From NCBI GenBank assembly GCA_013343275.1, contig CP046106.1, positions 62,001 to 126,000 of the forward strand: a stretch of DNA of 64,000 bases, written 5' to 3'. The translations under genes and the position numbers were made by a program. Of this stretch, positions 8,541 to 16,766 are shown piece by piece. The stretch is from Candidatus Nanohaloarchaea archaeon (lineage in GTDB: Archaea > Nanohalarchaeota > Nanosalinia > Nanosalinales > Nanosalinaceae). The notes below the pieces were generated by a model, which was not told where the DNA came from, did not search any database, and worked only from the letters and a program-made list of their open reading frames with translations. How positions within the stretch are numbered: position 1 is the stretch's first letter; each line of letters begins with the position of its first letter.

Positions 8541-8550
8541 AATTTAAATA
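8541..8550 (-). promoter_or_regulatory. TATA box for the 208-residue hypothetical gene
   Basis: AATTTAAATA (TATTTAAATT on the transcribed strand) lies 34 nt upstream of the start at 8507, the spacing of a nearly leaderless archaeal promoter. Confidence 0.55.
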
Positions 8551-8668
8551 GGGGTTGAGTAAGGCCCGGAAGTCTTCAGAAGCTCTAAAAAACCGGCTGC
8601 GAACAAAAATATAATATACGGTTACTTAAACATTCAACAACCATACTACAAACAACTGTTGCTGATTA

Positions 8669-10768
8669 ATGGTGGTACTCATCGAGAAAAAACCAACTCT
8701 CAAGATAGCGATCCTCGCAACCCTAACACTTCTAACCCTAACCAGCGTATCGGCCCTCACATGGGAAGCTCCAAGCAGCGATTCTCAGTTCGATAATAAT
8801 GTGGTTTTGAATTTTACTGCAACGGCTTCCGAGACTGATAACGCCCAATTATGGTATAGCCCTCCCAATGATGACTCTTTCAGTTTATTCAAGGATAGTG
8901 GACAGATAAATCAAGATAATAGCTTCGTCTTTAATGCGGGTGATGTTGCATCTGTTTACGGAGATTATACTTTCAAAATTAACTCTTCTGATAGTGGAGA
9001 GAGTAAAGAAATAACAGGGGTAATGTTGGATGGTGGCGCTCCATCAGTTACTCTTCCTATTTCGGATGATCGTTTGAATGCTTCTGATGTTGATTTTGAG
9101 GTAACTACTGAAGATAACTTGGTTGATGTTTCAAGTCTAAGTATTACTGTTGAGAACTCTGATGGGGATGAGGTTTTCTCGGAATCTGAGGATAATTGTG
9201 ATTCTTCGGAGTGTTCTCTGGACGTCGATCTTTCAGGCGATCTGGAGAACGGGAAGGAGTACGATGTTGAAGTTACTGCTGTTGATGCAGTAGGTAATGA
9301 GGCCACTCCTTCTGAGACGTTTACTTATGATAATGAGTATGAGGGCGATGAGGATCCAAGGATTAGTCCTCAGCCGACGGTTTTCCAGACTTCTCCTGAT
9401 AAGGATGAGTATACTTTTGATGTGGTTCTGGAGGAGCAGGATCCTGCGGAGCCTTCTGATATTACTGTGAAGTGTCAGCTAGGAGGCCGTGAGCCTGTTG
9501 ATGCTGGTACTCAGGATGTCAGCGGCACTACCAGTTATGAGTGTAGTGTTGAGCCTATGAGGAATACTCAGACTACTCTTGAGGTATTTATGATTGATGA
9601 GGCCGGTAACAGTGTTTCGAAGGAGTTTGAGTATACTTTTGATTACACGCAACCGGAGGTAAGTGGTCTGAGTACTGTTGTCAGTGTTTTCAACAGTGAT
9701 TTCGAGGTCAGTTATGAGGCCTCGGATGCTGCTTCTGAAGTTACTGATTTGATCTATCAGATAGATGAGTCCACTCTGGATACTGATAATGAGAAGTTGA
9801 GTGTTAACGGTAGTTTCACTGTTGATACTTCAGGCCTTGACTCTGGCAGCCATACTTTGTATGTGTGGGTTAGGGATGAGGCTGGTCGCTGGAGTGAGAG
9901 CGATTCTCTGACCTTTGAGTTCCGGCCTAGTGCTGAGCCGAAGGCTAGTGTTTCCGGTCTCGGTGAGGTCCGGGTTACTGCTGGGGAGTCGAAGACGTTT
10001 ACTTTCCAGGTTCGGAATACTGGAGAGCTTTTGATTCCTTCCCTGACTTTCAAGCTGGAAACCGGTTTCTCGAACCATACCAGTATTGTCAGTGATCTGA
10101 AGCCAGGTAATAATCGTTCGGTAAGCTTTACGGTTGATACCTCCGAGTCGAATCTCGGGAAGCATACTGTTTCCCTGAGTTCGGAGAGCCCGGATATTTC
10201 GAAGACCTTCCCTCTTGTTGTTGAGGCGAACGCCGAGCAGCAGCAGAATATTACTTCGAATTACCAGTCCAAGCTTTCGAGGTTTGAGGATCTCAAGGCC
10301 AATGTCACTGAGCTTATGAGTAAGGTTTCTGGTGAGAGACAGGAGCAGCTGGCCAGCGACTTCGAGGAACTTAATCAGACTATGAACGAGGCCAAGCAGG
10401 CTGTTGAGGAAGGCCGTTACTACAAAGCTGCCAGCCTTCTTGAGGGCGTTGATTCGTACTTCTCTCAGGCCAGCCAGGGTTACGAAGAGGTCAAAAAGGA
10501 GTATAAGATCGCTCAGAGGAACAAGCTGATCTTTGGATTCCTGCTGTTCCTTGCTGTCGGCGGAATAGGTACTGTAGGCTACTTCTACACTAATGACGAG
10601 TACGAGTTCGATCTCTCAGCTATTGAGAACCTTGAGTTTAAGGACGTCAATCTCGGAGATTACTCTCTGTCGATGGAGCCTGTAAACAACTTTGTTGAGA
10701 ATGTCAGGGAGTGGCTTGAAGAGGAGGAAGAAAAGGCCGAGGAGACTTTCCAGGGCTTTACTAACTAG
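8669..10768 (+). CDS. Large secreted/surface-anchored protein with Ig-like repeats and C-terminal membrane helix
   Basis: 699-residue predicted cell-surface protein. A signal-peptide-like helix (about 11-30, ending SVSALTW) is followed by beta-rich Ig/bacterial-Ig-like modules (about 35-420; repeated phrases such as TAVDAVGNEAT, FMIDEAGNSVS and VWVRDEAGRWS mark domain ends), a CARDB/NEW3-like module (about 425-520), an Ala/Glu-rich coiled coil (about 525-615), one membrane helix (about 618-640) and an acidic 59-residue cytoplasmic tail. The first half prefers T-ending codons and has few AGGCCT sites. This suggests an adhesion or S-layer-associated protein, plausible for a host-attached archaeon; the ligand is unknown. 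ATG at 8669 is the first in frame; a TATA-like run at 8604-8616 lies upstream. Confidence 0.8.
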   Translation: MVVLIEKKPTLKIAILATLTLLTLTSVSALTWEAPSSDSQFDNNVVLNFTATASETDNAQLWYSPPNDDSFSLFKDSGQINQDNSFVFNAGDVASVYGDYTFKINSSDSGESKEITGVMLDGGAPSVTLPISDDRLNASDVDFEVTTEDNLVDVSSLSITVENSDGDEVFSESEDNCDSSECSLDVDLSGDLENGKEYDVEVTAVDAVGNEATPSETFTYDNEYEGDEDPRISPQPTVFQTSPDKDEYTFDVVLEEQDPAEPSDITVKCQLGGREPVDAGTQDVSGTTSYECSVEPMRNTQTTLEVFMIDEAGNSVSKEFEYTFDYTQPEVSGLSTVVSVFNSDFEVSYEASDAASEVTDLIYQIDESTLDTDNEKLSVNGSFTVDTSGLDSGSHTLYVWVRDEAGRWSESDSLTFEFRPSAEPKASVSGLGEVRVTAGESKTFTFQVRNTGELLIPSLTFKLETGFSNHTSIVSDLKPGNNRSVSFTVDTSESNLGKHTVSLSSESPDISKTFPLVVEANAEQQQNITSNYQSKLSRFEDLKANVTELMSKVSGERQEQLASDFEELNQTMNEAKQAVEEGRYYKAASLLEGVDSYFSQASQGYEEVKKEYKIAQRNKLIFGFLLFLAVGGIGTVGYFYTNDEYEFDLSAIENLEFKDVNLGDYSLSMEPVNNFVENVREWLEEEEEKAEETFQGFTN

Positions 10769-11109
10769 ATAATCCGGTAGGTGTTCCGGAACTCCTCTTT
10801 CATTATTCCCTTATCCCTTACGTTCTTTATTATCTCTGAGATCTCCTGTGCAAATATCTCATCTGTTGCGGCCTTTGAGGCAGCGTCACGCACGAGAATA
10901 CCTATCTGTGGATCATCCTTCAGTCTCTGAATTATATCTTGGTCTGCACGTGTATTGCTGAGGTACTGTGAGACTGCGGGCTGTGTTACTCCTAGCTTCT
11001 CAGCTATCTCCGACTGTTTAAGCCCGTATTCCTGCTTCAACTGGTTGGCTATCATGCTTCTTATAGCTGGAAGAAGCTCTTCGTTCACTACCTCTACTTC
11101 AAACCGCAT
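10765..11109 (-). CDS. HTH transcriptional regulator (COG2522-like)
   Basis: 114-residue protein with a clear Xre/Cro-type helix-turn-helix at about 25-60 (LKQSEIAEKLGVTQPAVSQY). After it comes a helical region whose Ala-rich segment VRDAASKAATDEIFAQEI resembles the archaeal COG2522 regulators that can be fused to ThiN; no ThiN domain is present here. The stop overlaps the end of the convergent surface-protein gene by 4 nt. A TATA-like stretch at about 11128-11136 sits 20-27 nt upstream of the ATG, so the message is probably leaderless. Target genes cannot be inferred. Confidence 0.82.
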   Translation of the reverse strand: MRFEVEVVNEELLPAIRSMIANQLKQEYGLKQSEIAEKLGVTQPAVSQYLSNTRADQDIIQRLKDDPQIGILVRDAASKAATDEIFAQEISEIIKNVRDKGIMKEEFRNTYRII

Positions 11110-11206
11110 ATAGTATTACGGTGTTATAATTTTCAAAAACTCTTCTACTGAAAAAGGCCTTCGGAAATTAATAGAGAAAAAAAGGAGAGAGGTATATGTG
11201 GTGTTT

Positions 11207-11548
11207 TTAGTAGTCGGATTGCTGGATTTCCCGTGAAAGCTTCTCGACATCTGCGGAAAGTGCTTCCAGCTTCCTGCTGACTCTCTCCTTCTCCTTGATA
11301 ATGTTCTCCACTTTCTCGTACTTCTTGGCAGCATTATCGAGGTGGTGTTTCTCTACATAGGCGGCTTCTGTTTCCATCATGTTGTCGATTATTTCTTCAG
11401 CGATCTCTCCCAGAAGCATGTTCAATCCGTAGTATACGTTTGAACGCACGTACTGGCCTTCGGAGGCCTTGTCTCTTACCATTCTTTTGATCCTTGCATG
11501 AGTGAAAGGAAGTTCAGATACTTCAACGTCTTCGGGTACTTCTACCAT
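11207..11548 (-). CDS. Non-canonical histone-fold protein with coiled-coil tail
   Basis: Residues about 13-78 follow the archaeal histone pattern: LPFTHARIKRMVRDK parallels the usual LPxAPIxRIIKxAG, followed by a long central helix and a last helix with HHLDNAAKKY in place of the RKTIxxxDIxxA ending. The usual RKT loop is missing, and the tail (about 78-113) is a charged heptad-like coiled coil absent from the 65-residue canonical histone at 36295. It could be a multimerising chromatin protein or a histone-fold partner. It is a single gene; a canonical promoter is not obvious. Fold assignment is by eye, so moderate. Confidence 0.62.
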   Translation of the reverse strand: MVEVPEDVEVSELPFTHARIKRMVRDKASEGQYVRSNVYYGLNMLLGEIAEEIIDNMMETEAAYVEKHHLDNAAKKYEKVENIIKEKERVSRKLEALSADVEKLSREIQQSDY

Positions 11549-11690
11549 GTTATCACAGTAAAAATTACGCTCAGAATCTTTTAATGCTTATCCATCCATG
11601 CTTCAGCAGACTTCCAACTTTGATGGAAAAGATTTGAGGCCTTACATTCCTGCCTCAGATTGCAACCACGGATTCCGGGTTTTTAGCCGG

Positions 11691-11700
11691 TAGATATAAA
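11691..11700 (+). promoter_or_regulatory. TATA box, leaderless promoter of the 87-residue membrane protein
   Basis: TAGATATAAA at 11691-11700 ends 25 nt before the ATG at 11725, so transcription should start at or next to the start codon. Confidence 0.6.
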
Positions 11701-11724
11701 TTGAGGCCTGGATAAAACGGTTTT

Positions 11725-11988
11725 ATGGCAGGTCTAGTTATCGACAGGGAAAGTATTGATCTTTTGCTTCAGGTACTGAAAGTGCCGCTTGTCCTTCTGG
11801 CTATACTTTTGCTCTACCGGTTGAACAGGGTTATAGAGGTTGGAGAGGAATCTGTGGAGTCGCTTGAGAGAACGGCCCGTAATGTTGAGGATTCTTCGAA
11901 GACTTTAGCTAATTTTGTTTCAATTATGCGGAAAATCCCTTTCGTGCGAGGTGGTGAAGATGACAAACGAACTTCTGGAAGCAGCTGA
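11725..11988 (+). CDS. Small single-span membrane protein
   Basis: 87 residues with one hydrophobic helix (about 17-35, VLKVPLVLLAILLLYRL), followed by an amphipathic Glu/Ser-rich helix and a basic-to-acidic tail. It looks like a small bitopic protein with its C-terminal part soluble. The DUF948-like phrase SVESLERTARNVEDSSKTLANF suggests a coiled-coil partner protein, but no family is firmly recognised. It starts a two-gene unit: the next gene begins inside its last 29 nt. Confidence 0.65.
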   Translation: MAGLVIDRESIDLLLQVLKVPLVLLAILLLYRLNRVIEVGEESVESLERTARNVEDSSKTLANFVSIMRKIPFVRGGEDDKRTSGSS

Positions 11989-12202
11989 ATCCGGCGATGA
12001 TTCGAGCGAGGAAAGATACAATAAACTGAAGAAGGAAGAGGCCGATACTCAGGCAGACTCTCCGGCAGAGAAGCGCTACAATGAACTGAAGGAGAAGGCG
12101 AAGAGAGAGTTCGAGAAAGAGGAGATGGAGAGGAAGAGAAAGGAGTCTGAGGAAGACGACGCCGAGGAAGATGAAGAGGATCAACAGTTTATAACTTACT
12201 AA
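11960..12202 (+). CDS. Small highly charged protein with an internal repeat
   Basis: 80 residues, more than half of them Glu, Lys, Asp or Arg, without hydrophobic segments. A short repeat is visible: EERYNKLKKE and EKRYNELKEK about 24 residues apart. The frame is open from further upstream, but ATG at 11960 is chosen because it follows a GGTGGTGAAG ribosome site and gives the plausible start MTNELLEAAE. It overlaps the upstream membrane-protein gene by 29 nt in another frame, implying coupled translation. The function is unknown. Confidence 0.6.
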   Translation: MTNELLEAAESGDDSSEERYNKLKKEEADTQADSPAEKRYNELKEKAKREFEKEEMERKRKESEEDDAEEDEEDQQFITY

Positions 12203-12220
12203 ACCTATTTTCTTTTTTGT
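12203..12220 (+). terminator. T-rich terminator-like tract
   Basis: ATTTTCTTTTTTGT directly follows the stop of the charged protein and precedes the MFS gene by a few bases, a typical archaeal poly-T termination signal. Confidence 0.4.
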
Positions 12221-13396
12221 ATGGATTTAGACCGAGTTCCGTCCATAGCCAAGTACCTTTCAGTAGTATTTCTTGTTTCCTGGCTTGGACGAAGCACTGT
12301 TTGGAACTTCCTGCCGATCTTCCTGGAAAAGCATATATCAAGCGTATTCCTACTCGGTATAATAACTGCATTACCAGCTATCATACCTTTACTACTTGAT
12401 ATCCCTGTAGGAAATCTTGTTCAGAAATCTGGAGAAAAAATAGTAATATTTCTAGGCCTTTTCGCAGCAATACTGCCGCCAGCACTCTATGCAACTGCAA
12501 TAGCACCACTGCTAGTACTTGGTAAGGCAGCTGAAGGAGTAGTTAAATCTCTGGTCTGGAACGGAGGATGGAGTCTCTCACTGAAGTCTGCAGATGACGA
12601 TGTTGAATCAGAGGCTGTATCAGTCTTCCTGCTAGGAGTCAATCTGGCCCTGGTACTCGGACCCATCATTGGAGGATTCCTTATCGCCTCGCAAGGCTTC
12701 TATCTCACTTTCAAGCTCTGGGCATTCTCATCAATCCTTGGTCTCCTAGTCTTCTACAGTTACGTAGGTATTGAGAGAAAGGAAGGACTTGAACAGTCTC
12801 TGGAGGAGCTGCTTCACCGCAGAACCTACATGGATGAATACCACCACATCAAGGAGCACTGGAGCGATCTGAAGTTCCCATTCAGCCTGGTATTCCTCTA
12901 CTCCATAATTTTCTCATTTTACTGGCTGGCAATACCGCTACTGCTGGATAAGATAAATGCCGACTACGCTACAATGGGAATAATCTTCGGCCTCGCAGCA
13001 GTTCCAAAGGTCTTCCAGTTCATCTTCGGAAATATAGCAGACCACATCGGAAAGCTGAAGACACTGGCCTTCCTCTCACTGGCCCTGACACCTGTGCTTG
13101 TAGTCATGAACTTCATCACGAATGTCCTGCTGGTAGGAGTATTCGTATTTATCGCCAGAACCCTGTCATCAGGTATGTCACCCGCAGTTCATGCAACATT
13201 CGATGCAAGAGTGCCTGACGAGATCGAGAGCGAGATGACAGGATTCCTGGAACTGTTTAAACACGGAGGAACAGCACTAGGGCCTATACTTGCAGGTACA
13301 GTCGCATCAATGTACTCGATCAATGCCTCATTCCTTGCAGCTGCTGGTGTATCTCTCCTGATATTTGCTGCAACTTTCCGAGGTCTCTGGGACTAG
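12221..13396 (+). CDS. Major facilitator superfamily transporter
   Basis: 391 residues with about 12 hydrophobic helices in two halves separated by a hydrophilic loop near 185-215 (ERKEGLEQSLEELLHRRTY). The loop IPVGNLVQKSGEK after helix 2 and its counterpart FGNIADHIGKLKT in the second half are degenerate versions of the MFS motif A. It is likely a secondary transporter or exporter of a small molecule; the substrate is not predictable. ATG at 12221 has a TATA-like run (TTATAACT) about 25 nt upstream. It overlaps the convergent phosphoesterase gene by 4 nt. Confidence 0.85.
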   Translation: MDLDRVPSIAKYLSVVFLVSWLGRSTVWNFLPIFLEKHISSVFLLGIITALPAIIPLLLDIPVGNLVQKSGEKIVIFLGLFAAILPPALYATAIAPLLVLGKAAEGVVKSLVWNGGWSLSLKSADDDVESEAVSVFLLGVNLALVLGPIIGGFLIASQGFYLTFKLWAFSSILGLLVFYSYVGIERKEGLEQSLEELLHRRTYMDEYHHIKEHWSDLKFPFSLVFLYSIIFSFYWLAIPLLLDKINADYATMGIIFGLAAVPKVFQFIFGNIADHIGKLKTLAFLSLALTPVLVVMNFITNVLLVGVFVFIARTLSSGMSPAVHATFDARVPDEIESEMTGFLELFKHGGTALGPILAGTVASMYSINASFLAAAGVSLLIFAATFRGLWD

Positions 13397-14127
13397 ATAC
13401 GGCCGACTTCCGGGAACTCCAGTATCCCGGCCTCTCTGTCGACAGCGATGGCCTTCAGAGAGTTCTTGTCGGTCTGGTTCCTGAGTATAGGTGAGAGGAG
13501 CTCTCTTGAAGGTACTTCGTTGATGTTTGTGCCGTTCGAGATAGTGGAGAAGGCTGGCATTACAATTATGTTTCTGCCTTCGTTCATTTCTCCATACAGG
13601 AAGCAGTCAACCTTCTCCTTAACGCCTACCTCGTCCGTTAAGGCAAGGGCGGGGTGCTCGTGACCTATAACTACTGTTTCGAATTCTTCAGCCTCCAGGG
13701 TTTGCAGCCCGATATGTCCATGAGTGAAGAGCACTCCATCCTCCTGGTATTTTTCCAGCAATCTAAGGTCTTTCCCCTCCACCACATCCTCGATAAGTGT
13801 GTCGTGGTTTCCCTTGATCAGTATTACGTCCTCGAATCTCTCCTGAAGAAAGTCTATGAACTCACGTATCTCTCTTTTCTCCGAGTAACTGGTTGAGAAC
13901 TCGTTCTTCAGGTCGCCGTTAACCAGTATTCTGCTGGCCTCTGTTTCCTGCTGCATCTCCTCGACGTCTCTCTTGATATCGTCCAGCTGGAACTGAGGTA
14001 CATAGCTTCCTTTCGTCGTCATGCTGCTTTCCAGGCCCAGATGCAGATCTGAGATTACTAGCAGGTCGAGCTCTCCGTGGTAGAGGCCTGGTTTGCTGTC
14101 TATGGTTTTGAATTCGAAGAAGTTCAT
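13393..14127 (-). CDS. Calcineurin-like metallophosphoesterase (COG1407-like)
   Basis: All metal-binding motifs of the calcineurin-like fold are visible: SDLHLG (26-31), NGDLKNEF (70-77), KGNHD (105-109), THGH (135-138) and GHEHPAL (155-161). The 244-residue single-domain form matches archaeal ICC-like phosphoesterases of COG1407, which often accompany DNA repair helicases; no such helicase is adjacent here. The substrate is unknown (phosphodiester or nucleic acid). It lies 30 nt downstream of the DUF58 gene on the same strand and may be the last gene of the MoxR operon. Confidence 0.86.
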   Translation of the reverse strand: MNFFEFKTIDSKPGLYHGELDLLVISDLHLGLESSMTTKGSYVPQFQLDDIKRDVEEMQQETEASRILVNGDLKNEFSTSYSEKREIREFIDFLQERFEDVILIKGNHDTLIEDVVEGKDLRLLEKYQEDGVLFTHGHIGLQTLEAEEFETVVIGHEHPALALTDEVGVKEKVDCFLYGEMNEGRNIIVMPAFSTISNGTNINEVPSRELLSPILRNQTDKNSLKAIAVDREAGILEFPEVGRI

Positions 14128-14157
14128 GTTGCTGGATTGGGAAGCGAATCTTTTTGT

Positions 14158-15015
14158 TTACTGGTTGACTGCCCGCCAGATTTCCAGAAGTGACTCAAAT
14201 ACATCGTCGTTTGTAGAGACCTGTACGTAACGTGCTCCGTGTTTGTTCGCTATTTCCTCTATCTTTGAGGTATGTTCTTTCAGTTCTTCCTGGTACTGGT
14301 TCTTCGTTCTTTTGGACAGATAAGTTCTGAGCTTTGACTCTGATTCCGGGTCTTTCAGTATTGTGTCTCCCTCGAAACTTGGGTCAAGTTCCTCGGAGTC
14401 AAGTACATTTACTAGGACCACATCGGTATCTCTTAGGCTCTCTATACCTGACTCTATCTCCTCTGTATCTGTCAGGAAATCCGAGATGATGACTACCGCT
14501 GACTTGTTCTTGATTCTGCTGCCGTACTCTGTCAGGCATTTCTCGATCATGCTCTCAGGTGTTTTTCTCAACTCGTTCAATGTCTCAACAATATGAGGTG
14601 TATTGCTGTTTCTCCGACCTGAGGAAATATCGGTAAGAGTCTCTGAGAAAACCGAGAAGCGAAAACGATCGTTAGTGTTCATAGCCATATCGGCCACGGC
14701 AATCCCCAGCTTACCTCCGTAATCGTATTTTGTAGGTTCTCCATAATCCATTGAGCTGCTTCTGTCAAGGAGGATGTGGATTGTAAGATTCTTTTCCTCC
14801 TCGAAACGCTTTACAAAGTAGTCTTTGGTTCTTGCATAGGCCTTCCAGTCTATCTTCCGGATATCGTCGCCGGGAGCGTACTGCTTGTGGTCCTTGAAAA
14901 TCATTCCCTGGCCTGTGAAGCTGCTGGACTGCTCTCCCTGACTTCTTTCCTCTGAGTGCTTATCCAGAGCTAGCTGGAAGTTCTGCAGCTCGTCAAGGAA
15001 CTCTATGTCTATCAT
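14158..15015 (-). CDS. DUF58 protein with von Willebrand factor A domain
   Basis: The N-terminal DUF58 signature is YAPGDDIRKIDWKAYART (about 46-63). It is followed by a VWA domain whose MIDAS motif D-x-S-x-S is intact at 84-88 (DRSSS). DUF58/VWA proteins pair with MoxR AAA+ ATPases to help assemble or load metal into partner proteins; the partner here is unknown. The start overlaps the moxR stop by 4 nt. Length 285 is normal for the family. Confidence 0.9.
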   Translation of the reverse strand: MIDIEFLDELQNFQLALDKHSEERSQGEQSSSFTGQGMIFKDHKQYAPGDDIRKIDWKAYARTKDYFVKRFEEEKNLTIHILLDRSSSMDYGEPTKYDYGGKLGIAVADMAMNTNDRFRFSVFSETLTDISSGRRNSNTPHIVETLNELRKTPESMIEKCLTEYGSRIKNKSAVVIISDFLTDTEEIESGIESLRDTDVVLVNVLDSEELDPSFEGDTILKDPESESKLRTYLSKRTKNQYQEELKEHTSKIEEIANKHGARYVQVSTNDDVFESLLEIWRAVNQ

Positions 15016-15977
15016 ACCGAGTGCACTATTTCCTCTACAACCTTATCTTCGTCTTTTCCTTTCTTCTCCGCCTGGAAGCTCAGGCCTATACGATGCCGTA
15101 GAACAGGCTTTGCAACATGGTTTATATCAGAGGCAGAGACATGGTTCCGCCCTTTAATCAGTGCACGACCTTTAGCCGCCAGCACAATATTCATAGAGGC
15201 TCTTGGTGAGGCACCGTAGTCCAAATCGTCGTGATCTCTCGTTGATGTGACTATATCGATCGCTCTCTCCTTGATATCGTCGGCGATCGGAACCTGACGG
15301 GTAAACTTCTGAAGCCTTACTACTGAAGGCTTGGAGATCACCTCCTTCAGGTCAGGCTCGTAATTTAGCTCAGATGTAAATCTCTCAACGATCTCCTGCT
15401 CCTCATCTTTCTCAGGGTATTCAAGCTCCAGTTTCATCATGAAACGATCTCTCTGGGCCTCAGGTAATGGGTATGTTCCTTCCTGGTCGATAGGGTTCTG
15501 CGTAGCCATCACGAAGAAAGGACTGTCCAGTTCGTAGCTCTGATTACCTACTGTTACCTGTTTCTCCTGCATAGCTTCCAGCAGTGCGGACTGGGTCTTC
15601 GGTGTGGCTCTGTTGATCTCGTCCGCCAGCACCATGTTTGAGAAGATAGGGCCTCTCTGGAAAATGAAGTCGGTCTCACCGGATGACTCATCTATAATAT
15701 GCGTACCGGTAATGTCAGAAGGCATGAGGTCTGGAGTATTCTGTATACGGGAGAAATCCAGACCCATAACTTCTGAAAGAGTCTGTATCATTTTTGTCTT
15801 ACCCATGCCGGGATTAGATTCAAGCAGAACATTTCCGTCGCAAAGTACCGATATCAGAACGTTCTCTATTATTTCTTCCTGGCCTACAATTACTTTGCCG
15901 ACCTCTTCTTTGATTTCAGTCAGTTTCTCCGAGGCTTTGTCGTACTTTCCTGCTTCATCCAGGTTCGATATCTGCAT
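15012..15977 (-). CDS. MoxR-family AAA+ ATPase
   Basis: Chaperone-type ATPase. Walker A at 53-62 (ESNPGMGKTK), Walker B near 113-118 (VLADEI) followed by NRATPKTQSALLEAMQE, and sensor region FFVMATQNP. The C-terminal lid ends with the family-typical arginine-containing segment DYGASPRASMNIVLAAKGRA. The first 25 residues are helical. It is paired with the overlapping DUF58 gene, the usual MoxR partner, and preceded by two membrane-protein genes on the same strand, suggesting envelope-associated work. Confidence 0.93.
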   Translation of the reverse strand: MQISNLDEAGKYDKASEKLTEIKEEVGKVIVGQEEIIENVLISVLCDGNVLLESNPGMGKTKMIQTLSEVMGLDFSRIQNTPDLMPSDITGTHIIDESSGETDFIFQRGPIFSNMVLADEINRATPKTQSALLEAMQEKQVTVGNQSYELDSPFFVMATQNPIDQEGTYPLPEAQRDRFMMKLELEYPEKDEEQEIVERFTSELNYEPDLKEVISKPSVVRLQKFTRQVPIADDIKERAIDIVTSTRDHDDLDYGASPRASMNIVLAAKGRALIKGRNHVSASDINHVAKPVLRHRIGLSFQAEKKGKDEDKVVEEIVHSV

Positions 15978-16022
15978 AGATAACTACTAAATCCCGAGCT
16001 ATTTAAATTTCCGAGAAACCAT

Positions 16023-16766
16023 CTACTCGAACTCTTTGATAGCTATACTGTACTCTCTTGCAAGTTCAAGGCTGTCATCAAGGCCTTCGGTAGATGATTC
16101 GTAAGCGATATTTTCTCTAGATGAGTAAGGCCTTATCTCAGGCTCTGAACTATCGCCTTCGCCTTTCAGCTCGAAGCTGATATTGGCCGCAGGATAACTT
16201 GTGTTTATATCACGTATCTCGATCCGGGAAGAGTTCCCCAGCGTAAAGTTACCGCCGGTACTGCTTCCCTGTCCGCCCAGGTTTGAGAAAATGTTTCGGG
16301 TATCGTTCTGGAGATTGATGTCTGCCACTCCCGAAAGGATAGTGAGAAGACAAAGCCCTCCTACTGCCAGGATCTTCTGTATAATAGTTCTGCTGGGGAT
16401 AATGCTTTCCGAAGTAACTGAACGGGCTCTATCCATTACGTCATCGAATAATGCCTGAGAAGCCACGTTCCGCTGATTAAGGTTGTCTCTCGCTGTTCTG
16501 AGCACCTCTCTCAGCTCAGGGTTCTTCTCCTCGTAGATCTCCAGCCGGTAGTTCTGACTCCTCCAGTAAAGATCAACTGCACCAACCAGGAAACTGAGGC
16601 CTGTCAGGAGGTAGAGGTTGCTGACGTTCCTGAATATCTCCACGGAAATGAAGAACAGGGCTAGGTTAGATACCAGAAAGAAGAGAATTGCATCTAGACA
16701 GGCCTGGATAACATTTACCTTGATGAATTCTCTCTTCAACTGTTTCAGTAGTTTCTCAATTCTCAT
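16023..16766 (-). CDS. Membrane protein upstream of MoxR-DUF58
   Basis: 247 residues. Two closely spaced hydrophobic helices (about 20-45 and 50-68), an amphipathic stretch, a third helix (about 128-147), then an extracytoplasmic-looking region rich in Asn/Ser/Gly with several N-x-S/T sequons (NFTLGNSS, NISF). No enzyme motif is seen. Its start overlaps the upstream coiled-coil gene by 11 nt. Similar small membrane proteins accompany MoxR/DUF58 in haloarchaea, so it is a candidate client or anchor of that ATPase system; this is inference. Confidence 0.72.
   Translation of the reverse strand: MRIEKLLKQLKREFIKVNVIQACLDAILFFLVSNLALFFISVEIFRNVSNLYLLTGLSFLVGAVDLYWRSQNYRLEIYEEKNPELREVLRTARDNLNQRNVASQALFDDVMDRARSVTSESIIPSRTIIQKILAVGGLCLLTILSGVADINLQNDTRNIFSNLGGQGSSTGGNFTLGNSSRIEIRDINTSYPAANISFELKGEGDSSEPEIRPYSSRENIAYESSTEGLDDSLELAREYSIAIKEFE

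Noticed and set aside
11640-11725. Possible tRNA-like sequence near CGGATTCCGGGTTTTTAGCCGG
   Set aside because: No acceptor or T-arm pairing could be built; reads as the promoter region of the 87-residue gene.
11960-12202. Short repeat RYNKLKKE/RYNELKEK considered as a larger tandem repeat array
   Set aside because: Only two diverged copies within one small protein; not an array.
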